Origin: CAYLNL01 sp964385175
Lineage (GTDB): Bacteria; Bacteroidota; Bacteroidia; Flavobacteriales; Flavobacteriaceae
Assembly: GCA_964385175.1 (NCBI GenBank)
Contig: CAYLNL010000016.1
Span: 1-44,732 of the forward strand
DNA: 44,732 bases
Reading direction: 5' to 3'
Below are positions 8,706 through 15,732 of the stretch, piece by piece. Both the position numbers and the translations under genes were made by a program. Under the pieces are notes generated by a model. The model searched no databases and was not told the DNA's origin. It was given only the letters and a program-made list of their open reading frames with translations. Numbering within the stretch: the first letter of the stretch is position 1; each line of letters begins with the position of its first letter.

Positions 8706-8751
8706 CAGTTTTTTTCTCTTATTTGTTATCAATGTTTCCCGGCAACAAAAA

Positions 8752-8787
8752 TTTGCACACTTTGCAGATTTTGCAAGGTTTGCAATT
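8752..8787. repeat. Four tandem 9-bp units TTTGCANNN
   Basis: TTTGCA occurs at 8752, 8761, 8770 and 8779, exactly every 9 bases (units TTTGCACAC, TTTGCAGAT, TTTGCAAGG, TTTGCAATT). It lies between mnmE and the regulator gene, just upstream of the 18-base operator-like repeats. Function unknown; a small tandem repeat or protein-binding array. Confidence 0.6.
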
Positions 8788-8791
8788 CATA

Positions 8792-8875
8792 GTCAGGTTA
8801 TACCCTTACTTTTTTCCTTTGTTTGTCAGGTTATTTCCTTACATTTTCATTTATTTAGTCAGGTTATAACCTTAC
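8792..8875 (+). promoter_or_regulatory. Three operator-like 18-bp repeats spaced 33 bp
   Basis: GTCAGGTTATACCCTTAC (8792-8809), GTCAGGTTATTTCCTTAC (8825-8842) and GTCAGGTTATAACCTTAC (8858-8875) start exactly 33 bases apart, about three helical turns, so they would face the same side of the DNA. The third contains the perfect palindrome AGGTTATAACCT and ends 4 bases before the ATG at 8880. They are probably autoregulatory sites for the helix-turn-helix protein encoded next; this is inference from position and symmetry. Confidence 0.65.
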
Positions 8876-8879
8876 AGTT

Positions 8880-9338
8880 ATGGGCAAGAAGTCATTACAG
8901 ATTCAGCAACTGAACAGCAAAATGCTGGCTTATGCAAGCCTGCAAAAGGTAGCCTCACCGCCTACGGGTTGGTTAAAGGCCATTCGTTCAGCTATTGGTA
9001 TGAGTCTTCAGCAATTAAGCAACCGACTTTCCATCACCAAGCAAAGTGTACAGGAAATTGAACAACGGGAAAAAGACGGTTCCATCACTATCAAATCCCT
9101 TCGGGAAGCGGCTAAGGCGTTGGATATGCAGTTGGTGTATGGCTTTGTACCTGTAGACGGCAGTTTGGAAGAACTAATAGACCGCAAGGCAAAGGAACTG
9201 GCTACCCAAATTGTATTGCGCACCAGCAACACCATGAAACTGGAAGACCAGGAAAACACAAAGCAACGCATTGAAAAAGCAATTCAGGAAAGGGCGATTT
9301 TATTGAAAAATGAAATGCCAAAAACTATGTGGGATTAG
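8880..9338 (+). CDS. Mobile mystery protein A-like helix-turn-helix regulator
   Basis: A 152-residue DNA-binding protein with an Xre-type helix-turn-helix at about residues 40-85 (MSLQQLSNRLSITKQSVQEI then EQREKDGSITIKSLREAAKA). The context SPPTGWLKAIRSAIGMSLQQL and LVYGFVP matches my memory of mobile mystery protein A, a regulator found with mobile elements and usually paired with a Fic-domain protein B. No protein B follows; instead there is a decayed hsdM. Three 18-base repeats upstream probably bind this protein. The C-terminal 60 residues are charged and helical. Confidence 0.8.
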   Translation: MGKKSLQIQQLNSKMLAYASLQKVASPPTGWLKAIRSAIGMSLQQLSNRLSITKQSVQEIEQREKDGSITIKSLREAAKALDMQLVYGFVPVDGSLEELIDRKAKELATQIVLRTSNTMKLEDQENTKQRIEKAIQERAILLKNEMPKTMWD

Positions 9339-9372
9339 TATATTAAACCGTCATAAACTACGATAAAAAACA

Positions 9373-10362
9373 ATGGCAAACAACATTTTACAATACGAAG
9401 GCAAAGTTTGGAGCACAGCCGATTTATTAATCGGTGCAGGAATTAAGCAAAGCGACTTCCCCAAATTCATGATGCCCTACTTTGCCCTTATCATGGTTGA
9501 AAGTAGGTTAATACGCCATGCAAGGACATTGCAAGAAGATTTTGGAAGAAGCGATATAGATGCCTTCATTGAAGAATTTAAGGAAGATGGTTTAGAGTAC
9601 AATGGCTTTGTAGTTCGCAAAAACAAAACCCTGAAAGACATCTGCAAAAATGATAAAGCCTTTGATGTAGATTTTCATGCTTACCTGAAAGCCTTTGACC
9701 CACAAACAAAATACTTGTTGGGTGTTGATAAAGGCACAGAAGAAGAAAAGTTTTTGGATATATCCGGTATAAGCGGACAGCTTAAAAAGAAACGCATCCT
9801 GTTTGATACAGTTAAGGCATGGAGTGAGATTGATTTAATACCCTTCAACAACTCTGAAATAACAACACTTAAAGAACACATCAAACGCAAGTGGGCTGAT
9901 ATTTCCGCAGAAACAGCCGGAGAGCAATACACACCTGATGACATTATTTTTCTCATTTCAGAAATCATTACTTCCAAGTTAGACAACAACGGTAAGTTCC
10001 TTACCATTTATGACCCCACTTGTGGAGGCGGAAACTTGTTGTTTGGTGTGGAGGTTCCAGCCATAAACAAACACCTCAGCAATATCTATGAAACGGGCGA
10101 ACTGGATGAAAAGGCAACTATTTCCATTTTGGAAACAGTTCGGCAGGAAGGCAGCCGCATGGTAAAAAGAAATGTTGAATTTTATAATCTGGATGCCATT
10201 ATAGCCGTTGGCTAATACAACATTCTCAAAGATGCCGGAAAAGTAAGCCCCGAAGTGGCAATGAAACTGGCAGAGAAAAAGTACAACAAATCCAAGGTAA
10301 TTCAAGACTGCAATTTTGAAAGTGATTTTGACAAGGAAGTGAAAAAGATTGCTAACAAGCTC
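9373..10362 (+). pseudogene. Chimeric remnant: HsdM-like methylase N-terminus fused to rhuM pieces
   Basis: The open frame 9373-10215 (280 codons) starts as a type I N6-adenine methylase: an N-terminal helical domain, then ETAGEQYTPDDIIFLISEI and motif I (DPTCGGGNLLFG, about residues 212-223). Just after motif I it turns into the RhuM virulence-protein family (INKHLSNIYETGELDE..., then EFYNLDAIIAVG), stops at TAA (10213-10215), and the same frame continues as a RhuM C-terminal piece (YNILKDAGKVSPEVAMKLAE...) to about 10362. So the methylase catalytic motif IV is lost and most of rhuM is deleted. Two deletion junctions are inferred. The 280-residue protein could still be made but should be inactive as a methylase. 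Confidence 0.75.
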
Positions 10363-10371
10363 AATAGATTC

Positions 10372-12270
10372 TTATTTCTTCTCATACTCATTTCGGCTGG
10401 TGAGGCTTATTTTTTCTTCCTCCAGTAGCTTCCGAAGCGCTTCTATAATGTGCATTTCCTTATAAGAAAGCACTTGCAATAGCGAACGGGAAGTAAGAGA
10501 TTGAGAGTCAAGCGCTTGTAGTATAGCTTCTTTTACAAGTGTTATTTGTTTTGGCGAAATGCTATTCTTTTTAGCCACGCATACAGAACAAATGTTACAA
10601 GGTTTAGCATCTGTTTCCCCAAAATAACTCAATAACTGAACGCTTTTACAACAGCTATCATTAGCTACGTAATCAATTACCGCTTGCAGCTGTTGTGTTT
10701 TTAGTTCTCTTTGCTGGCGCACGTATGGCGCTATGGCATAAATAGTTTTGTCGTCTTCACGTTCCTTTAAAAACGTTACCTCTGCATCGGTTCGCTGCTT
10801 TACGTATAACGCCATATCATCTTTTTGCAACTGTTCTAACACAGCGCTTACCCATGCTTCTGAGGAATTAATTTTAGCCGCAATGAGATGTGGATTTACA
10901 CTTGTAGCAGAGTCAAACAACCCATTATAAGTTCTCAGTATAGCTTGCACTACAGGTTGTATGCGCGGGTGGCGGTCTAAATAGTGGAGTAGCTGTCGTG
11001 GATTTGAAGTGCAATGAAGAGTTACCTTTTCTTTAAAAGAATCGGAAAGTGTGAGGACAGCACAACGTTCCAGCAATTTCATCCCGTTATAAGCCAGTAA
11101 ATTATTGAGATTATATATACTGCAAAAATCATTGAACCGAAAAGGAAAGGTAGTATCTTTTCCCTCTCCATAAGGGATTTGAAAATGGTTATTCAGGTTA
11201 CGATAAAGTGTTTTTATATAAGCTACTTCAGGGAAGGTATCTAAAAACTGGGCTTTCAGTTTTTTTTCATCTCCTTTATTTTTCAATACAATGGCAAAGG
11301 ATTTTTTACCATCTCGCCCTCCCCTGCCAGCTTCCTGGTAGTAGTTTTCTATGTTTTCCGGGAGTTGAATATGAATTACGGTTCTCACATCTGGTTTATC
11401 AATACCCATCCCAAAAGCACTGGTAGCCACCATTACCTGTACCTGGTTATGGAGCCATGCCTCTAACCGTGTATTCTTCTCTTGGGGGGAAATGCCTCCG
11501 TGATAAAAAGTAGCTTTAATATTTTCCCGGTTCAGGTAAGCAGCCACATCGGCGGTAGCTTTCCGGTTTCTCACATATACAATAGAAGAGCCTTTATTTT
11601 TTTTCAGGATAAGCGCTGTTTTATACAACTTATCTGGCTCCTCAAAAACCATATAAGCCAAATTTTCACGGGCGAAGGAATTTTTTATAACCGCCGGCTG
11701 TCTTAGTTGCAAATTTTCTATAATATCTTCCGCCACCCGCCGGGTAGCCGAGGCTGTAAGGGCAATAATCGGTGTATTTGGAAAAAAACTGCGTAACAAA
11801 GCGCAATTCCTGTATGCAGGCCTAAAATCGTGCCCCCATTGCGAAATACAATGCGCTTCATCTATCGCAATAAGGTTCACCCTCATTCGTTTAATGCGTT
11901 CCTGTACCAATCCTTGTTCCAGGCGTTCCGGAGATAAATACAGGAATTTATAGTTTCCGTAGATGCAATTATCCAGAATATGGTCTATCTCTTCCCATCG
12001 CATACCTCCCAACAAAGCCGCCGCTTTTATTTCCCTTCCCCGTAGTGCATCTACCTGGTTTTTAATCAATGCTACTAAGGGAGAAACCACCACGCATATC
12101 CCCTCTTTCGCCATAGCGGGAACCTGGAAACAAAGCGATTTTCCTCCCCCGGTAGGCAGCATAGCCAACGTATCTCGTCCATTTAGCACCGTATCTATAA
12201 TTTCTTGCTGCGCCGCCCGAAACGACTCAAAATGCCAATATTGCCGTAAAATTTCAAGCGGATGCAACAT
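10372..12270 (-). CDS. recQ: ATP-dependent DNA helicase RecQ
   Basis: 3'-5' superfamily 2 helicase for recombination and repair. Motifs in order: Q-motif region FRAAQQEII, Walker A MLPTGGGKSLCFQVP, DEAHCISQWGHDFRPAY, ALTASAT, SIVYVRNR, FYHGG, ATSAFGMGIDKPDVRTVIH and YYQEAGRGGRDG. The zinc-binding segment retains four cysteines (CKSV..., CNICSVC). After it comes only a short tail and no clear HRDC domain. I place the start at the ATG at 12270 because conserved sequence (HPLEILRQYWHFESF) begins there and a near-promoter TTACTTTG lies at 12309-12302; an upstream ATG at 12294 adds eight residues. It converges with the hsdM/rhuM remnant with almost no spacer. Confidence 0.94.
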   Translation of the reverse strand: MLHPLEILRQYWHFESFRAAQQEIIDTVLNGRDTLAMLPTGGGKSLCFQVPAMAKEGICVVVSPLVALIKNQVDALRGREIKAAALLGGMRWEEIDHILDNCIYGNYKFLYLSPERLEQGLVQERIKRMRVNLIAIDEAHCISQWGHDFRPAYRNCALLRSFFPNTPIIALTASATRRVAEDIIENLQLRQPAVIKNSFARENLAYMVFEEPDKLYKTALILKKNKGSSIVYVRNRKATADVAAYLNRENIKATFYHGGISPQEKNTRLEAWLHNQVQVMVATSAFGMGIDKPDVRTVIHIQLPENIENYYQEAGRGGRDGKKSFAIVLKNKGDEKKLKAQFLDTFPEVAYIKTLYRNLNNHFQIPYGEGKDTTFPFRFNDFCSIYNLNNLLAYNGMKLLERCAVLTLSDSFKEKVTLHCTSNPRQLLHYLDRHPRIQPVVQAILRTYNGLFDSATSVNPHLIAAKINSSEAWVSAVLEQLQKDDMALYVKQRTDAEVTFLKEREDDKTIYAIAPYVRQQRELKTQQLQAVIDYVANDSCCKSVQLLSYFGETDAKPCNICSVCVAKKNSISPKQITLVKEAILQALDSQSLTSRSLLQVLSYKEMHIIEALRKLLEEEKISLTSRNEYEKK

Positions 12271-12294
12271 AGCGCATGATACCTGCCAAATCAT

Positions 12295-12480
12295 TAAAAA
12301 AACAAAGTAACGAAATATACCCTAACAGAATCCAGGCTCTTTAAAAAAAGGGTTAATTCTCCCGAAAAGCCTGTTTTACATATTAGTAAAATAAACACAC
12401 AATATTATACTATTGGGGGTATTACAAAGAGATTTATTATTTTCAATGAGCAATTAGCTCCATTTTTTATAACTGGCATA
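12295..12480. other. AT-rich spacer upstream of the glgE-leader copy
   Basis: The recQ-to-toxin spacer is about 465 bases. This part shows no gene or strong structure; the remainder holds the glgE-leader copy (12491-12694) and an AT-repeat tract at about 12717-12729 before the toxin promoter. Confidence 0.4.
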
Positions 12481-12481
12481 T

Positions 12482-12489
12482 TATTTTTG
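12482..12489 (+). promoter_or_regulatory. -7 promoter core (TATTTTTG) before the glgE-leader copy
   Basis: TATTTTTG is a full TAnnTTTG match directly before the 19 bases (12491-12509) that are identical to the leader of glgE (13747-13765). The corresponding place before glgE has no such core. Confidence 0.4.
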
Positions 12490-12490
12490 T

Positions 12491-12694
12491 ATTCCTTTTC
12501 TATTTTTATGCGCAATTTATTCATCTAAAAAAATGCTAATACATGAAGATATGGCTATTCACCTTCCATTTCTTCAGATAGAACCCAGTACTCTTTTTAT
12601 AAAAAGAGTAACCAGCAAAGCTGTTAGGCCAAGGCGCCATCCTACTGGTGAGTATTTTCTATCTGTTGTGATGGAAGGCAAGTACCGCCAATAG
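12491..12694 (+). pseudogene. Decayed duplicate of the glgE leader and first codons (53-codon frame)
   Basis: This stretch aligns without gaps to 13747-13950, offset 1256 bases throughout: 19 identical bases at 12491, the ATG (12533 versus 13789), CAGATA at 12575 and 18 identical bases at 12595-12612. The frame 12533-12694 encodes 53 residues; its QIEPSTLFIKRVTSKAV matches GlgE QIDCGAHFIKRVTGETV in register and later V-V and K-Y positions also match, before a TAG stop. It also contains strong inverted repeats (CCTTCCAT/ATGGAAGG and CAGATAGAA/TTCTATCTG with equal 5-base gaps, and a 22-base palindrome at 12590-12611). It may be a relic, or a structured leader that has diverged. Confidence 0.6.
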
Positions 12695-12748
12695 AAAAAT
12701 TTAACAAAAAATTAACATATATATATATAGATAAATTAACCTATAGCT

Positions 12749-12756
12749 TAACTTTG
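12749..12756 (+). promoter_or_regulatory. -7 promoter core (TAACTTTG) of the toxin-antitoxin pair
   Basis: TAACTTTG matches TAnnTTTG and ends 3 bases before the toxin ATG (12760). Transcription should start on or next to the ATG, predicting a leaderless mRNA for the toxin. Confidence 0.5.
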
Positions 12757-12759
12757 TAA

Positions 12760-13155
12760 ATGAAAAGAAACAGTAAACACCTCATTAGTTCCAAAGACGA
12801 GAAAAGAGCCATTTATATTGACGAGGAAAACATAAAAGAAATTATAGCATATCTAAACAAAGACGACAGGCACAGGAAAAAATTTAAATTTATTTCAGAT
12901 ATAATTTTGGGTGGTCATAAAAACCCCGATGTGTATGATAAAGAAGCCATAAATAACAACTGTAAGGATATAACGGCGATGAAGTTTTTTAAAGGGCAGG
13001 AAAATGACCGAATATACTGCAAGGAAATTCATACTGATAAAGGTGTATTTATTGTAATCATGGCGATTTTATATGAGAGAAAAAAAACAACCAAACTAAA
13101 CCGAGAACAAAAAAATCTTATCGAAAAAATAGCAGATTATACCTATGAAATTTAA
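12760..13155 (+). CDS. Probable RelE/HigB-like toxin
   Basis: A basic 131-residue protein followed by an Xre-type regulator with an 11-base overlap, the toxin-first order typical of HigBA modules. The stretch ITAMKFFKGQENDRIYCKEI resembles RelE/HigB-superfamily (Gp49-like) mRNA-interferase toxins, which often read like 'R..f.....riyc...' at the same place. Several lysine and arginine residues could serve in RNA binding. Catalytic residues cannot be fixed by eye. No other Met lies near the N-terminus, so the start is either this near-leaderless ATG or a non-ATG codon. Role inferred mostly from size, order and the antitoxin partner. Confidence 0.6.
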   Translation: MKRNSKHLISSKDEKRAIYIDEENIKEIIAYLNKDDRHRKKFKFISDIILGGHKNPDVYDKEAINNNCKDITAMKFFKGQENDRIYCKEIHTDKGVFIVIMAILYERKKTTKLNREQKNLIEKIADYTYEI

Positions 13156-13558
13156 AGATAAATACCACATTTCCCCTGAATTTGAAAGCCTTTTCGCTTT
13201 TAAATCTAAAGAAGAAGAAACAGAACACGAAGCAAAAATGCTTATGTTTCGCTTTCTGAATGAGCTTGAGAAAATACAGGGTGATAAGCCTCTTAAAAAA
13301 AAGGATTTGGCGAAGGCTATCGGAACCTCGGCAAGCTATATTACGCAACTATACCGGGGTGATAAGCTGATAAACTTACTTACTCTGGCTAAAATTCAGG
13401 ATGCTTATGGCATTACTTTCCAGATTAAAGCAATACCTCGTCTGGAAAGTTATAAAACTGAAATTGAAAATATGCACCCCGATTTTATTTCAGGAAATCA
13501 ACTGGCAGCTGAAAACAAACATGAGGCGTATATAACCAAAAGACCGGAGAAAACATAG
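13145..13558 (+). CDS. Xre-family antitoxin (HigA-like)
   Basis: A 137-residue protein with a helix-turn-helix at about residues 50-100 (PLKKKDLAKAIGTSASYITQ, LYRGDKLINLLTLAKIQDAY). The N-terminal 45 residues are charged (SKEEETEHEAKMLMFRF) and may contact the toxin. It overlaps the toxin gene by 11 bases. As in HigBA it probably binds the toxin and represses the promoter at 12749. The module lies between glgE and the partial copy of its 5' end. Confidence 0.75.
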   Translation: MKFKDKYHISPEFESLFAFKSKEEETEHEAKMLMFRFLNELEKIQGDKPLKKKDLAKAIGTSASYITQLYRGDKLINLLTLAKIQDAYGITFQIKAIPRLESYKTEIENMHPDFISGNQLAAENKHEAYITKRPEKT

Positions 13559-13746
13559 AACCTATACCTCACAACTATTAAAATAGCTTGAGCCCTCAAA
13601 GTTATTGCTACTCCAAACGGGAAAATTGACGAGAATGTATTATCCACTACCCCAAGGTGTTCCATTCCCGAAAGCAATATAGCCGCTTCATCAAAGATGA
13701 AAAGCATTAGCATCAAAATTTTTCATCTTTCGGTTAAAGAATACAA
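13559..13746. other. Spacer between antitoxin and glgE leader
   Basis: No gene I can support. One frame stays open from about 13600 into the glgE leader (KVIATPNGKIDENVL and onward) but has no start and matches nothing I recognise. The homology between the two glgE leaders begins only at 13747. Confidence 0.35.
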
Positions 13747-13788
13747 ATTCCTTTTCTATTTTTATAGGCAGCTAATCAACCCCAAAAA

Positions 13789-15732
13789 ATGGAAAACCAG
13801 GAACGAGTTGTTATTGAAAACATACTACCCCAGATAGACTGTGGCGCTCATTTTATAAAAAGAGTAACGGGCGAAACCGTTACCGTAAGCGCCGATGTGC
13901 TGGCTGACGGGCACGATATTGTAGTGAGCTGCGTGAAATACAAACCCGAAGCCACTAAAAAATGGAGCGAAATCCGCATGAAACCCATCGAAAATGACCG
14001 ATGGGAAGCCTCCTTTACCGTAGAAAAGCAGGGCTTTTATACCTATTATGTGGAAAGCTGGATAGACTACGCTCTCAATTGGCAACATGGCATCCGCCGG
14101 AAAATAGAAGATGGGCAAAAGGTAACTTCCGAACTGCTGGAAGGCGCCGAATACCTCAACGAAATACGGGAAAAGGTAAACCCTCCCGAAAAAATTTACC
14201 TCGCCCGCCTCATCCAATGGTTTTCGGACGAAGCGCACTACGCCCAGGCCATTGAAGCAGCAGTTTCAGACGAGCTCAAAGCTCTCCTGGAAATCTACCC
14301 GAAACGTTTCCTGGCAAGCCGGTCTCCCGACCTCCGGGTATATGTGGACCGGGAAAAAGCCCGTTTTTCCACCTGGTACGAATTTTTTCCCCGTTCGTCT
14401 GCATCTGAAACGGGGAAGCACGGAACCTTCTCAGACTGTGAGCGTCTGCTACCCCGCATCGCGAAAATGGGATTCGATACGCTTTATTTCCCGCCTGTTC
14501 ATCCCATAGGCGAACTAAATCGCAAAGGAAAAAACAATGCCGTAATCGCCGCCGAAGGCGATGTAGGCTCCCCCTGGGGCATTGGCTCTAAGGCCGGCGG
14601 ACACACGGCTCTACATCCCGGCCTGGGAACGCTGGACGAGTTCAAAGCGCTCGTGGAAAAAGCTAAAGCGCTAGATATAGAAATTGCCATGGACTTCGCC
14701 CTTCAAGCTGCTCCCGACCATCCCTGGGTAAAAGAGCACCCCCAATGGTTCAAATGGCGACCAGACGGTACCGTGCAATATGCTGAAAATCCTCCCAAAA
14801 AATACCAGGACATCCTGCCTATCTATTTTGAAACACCCGATTGGAAAAACCTGTGGAATGAGTTGCTGCGAGTCGCCCTGTTTTGGGTGGAGAAATGCGG
14901 CATCCGCATCTTCCGGGTGGACAATCCACATACTAAACCTTTTCATTTCTGGGGCTGGCTTATCAGCAAAGTCAAGGAGAAATACCCCGATGTCTTGTTC
15001 CTTTCCGAAGCCTTCACCCGTCCTAAAATTATGTACCGGCTTGCCAAAGAGGGTTTTACCCAATCCTATACCTATTTTACCTGGCGCAACAGCAAACAGG
15101 AACTCACCGATTATCTCACCGAACTCACTCAAACACCTCTGAAAGAATTTTTCCGACCTAATTTCTGGCCTAATACGCCCGACATAAACCCCTACCCGCT
15201 CCAAGGCGCTAACGAAGCTACTCATTTACAGCGCTATTTTTTAGCTGCCACGCTCAGCTCTAACACCGGCATTTATGGACCTGTTTTTGAAAACATGCAG
15301 TCTGCCGCTCTTCCCGGTAAAGAAGAATATGCCGATTCTGAAAAATATGAGGTGCGCCAATGGAACTGGGAGCAGGAGACCAAGCTGACTGTCCTTATTT
15401 CGCGGATTAACGCAGCCCGAAAAGAGCGAGCCTCTCTTCGGCAAACAAACCATATTGTATTTTGCGAAACCGATAAAGACCGTCTTCTCGCTTACTATAA
15501 ACACAGTGATGACAGAACGGATGAAACGCTGATGGTAGTGAGCCTGGACCCCTACTACACGCAGCAAGGATGGATAAAAGTGCCACTTCACCTGCTTGGC
15601 GTACGGGAAGGACAGCAGATCCAGATGACCGATTGCATTACCGGGAGCAGCTACATTTGGAATAAAGAATGGTGCTTTGTGGAACTGCACCCTGTTTTGC
15701 CTTTTCATCTTTTTAAAATCACCAAGCCATGA
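13789..15732 (+). CDS. glgE: Alpha-1,4-glucan:maltose-1-phosphate maltosyltransferase GlgE
   Basis: GH13_3 enzyme that adds maltosyl units from maltose-1-phosphate to alpha-glucan. The 647-residue protein has the N-terminal beta domain (VIENILPQID, then FVEKQGFYTYYVESWID), the catalytic barrel with FDTLYFPPVHPIG, nucleophile Asp378 in FRVDNPHTKP, acid Glu407 in LFLSEAFTRP and Asp465 in FWPNTPDINPYP, plus the family's HPGLGTLDEF and HPQWFKWRPDG segments. Its stop overlaps the maltokinase start (ATGA at 15729), so Mak and GlgE, consecutive steps of the pathway, are coupled. Codons are richer in G+C than those of the flanking toxin genes. No clear promoter core precedes it. Confidence 0.95.
   Translation: MENQERVVIENILPQIDCGAHFIKRVTGETVTVSADVLADGHDIVVSCVKYKPEATKKWSEIRMKPIENDRWEASFTVEKQGFYTYYVESWIDYALNWQHGIRRKIEDGQKVTSELLEGAEYLNEIREKVNPPEKIYLARLIQWFSDEAHYAQAIEAAVSDELKALLEIYPKRFLASRSPDLRVYVDREKARFSTWYEFFPRSSASETGKHGTFSDCERLLPRIAKMGFDTLYFPPVHPIGELNRKGKNNAVIAAEGDVGSPWGIGSKAGGHTALHPGLGTLDEFKALVEKAKALDIEIAMDFALQAAPDHPWVKEHPQWFKWRPDGTVQYAENPPKKYQDILPIYFETPDWKNLWNELLRVALFWVEKCGIRIFRVDNPHTKPFHFWGWLISKVKEKYPDVLFLSEAFTRPKIMYRLAKEGFTQSYTYFTWRNSKQELTDYLTELTQTPLKEFFRPNFWPNTPDINPYPLQGANEATHLQRYFLAATLSSNTGIYGPVFENMQSAALPGKEEYADSEKYEVRQWNWEQETKLTVLISRINAARKERASLRQTNHIVFCETDKDRLLAYYKHSDDRTDETLMVVSLDPYYTQQGWIKVPLHLLGVREGQQIQMTDCITGSSYIWNKEWCFVELHPVLPFHLFKITKP

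Noticed and set aside
8792..8875. Replication iterons
   Set aside because: Three phased direct repeats can mark an origin, but there is no Rep protein or AT-rich melting region; the adjacent HTH gene makes operators more likely.
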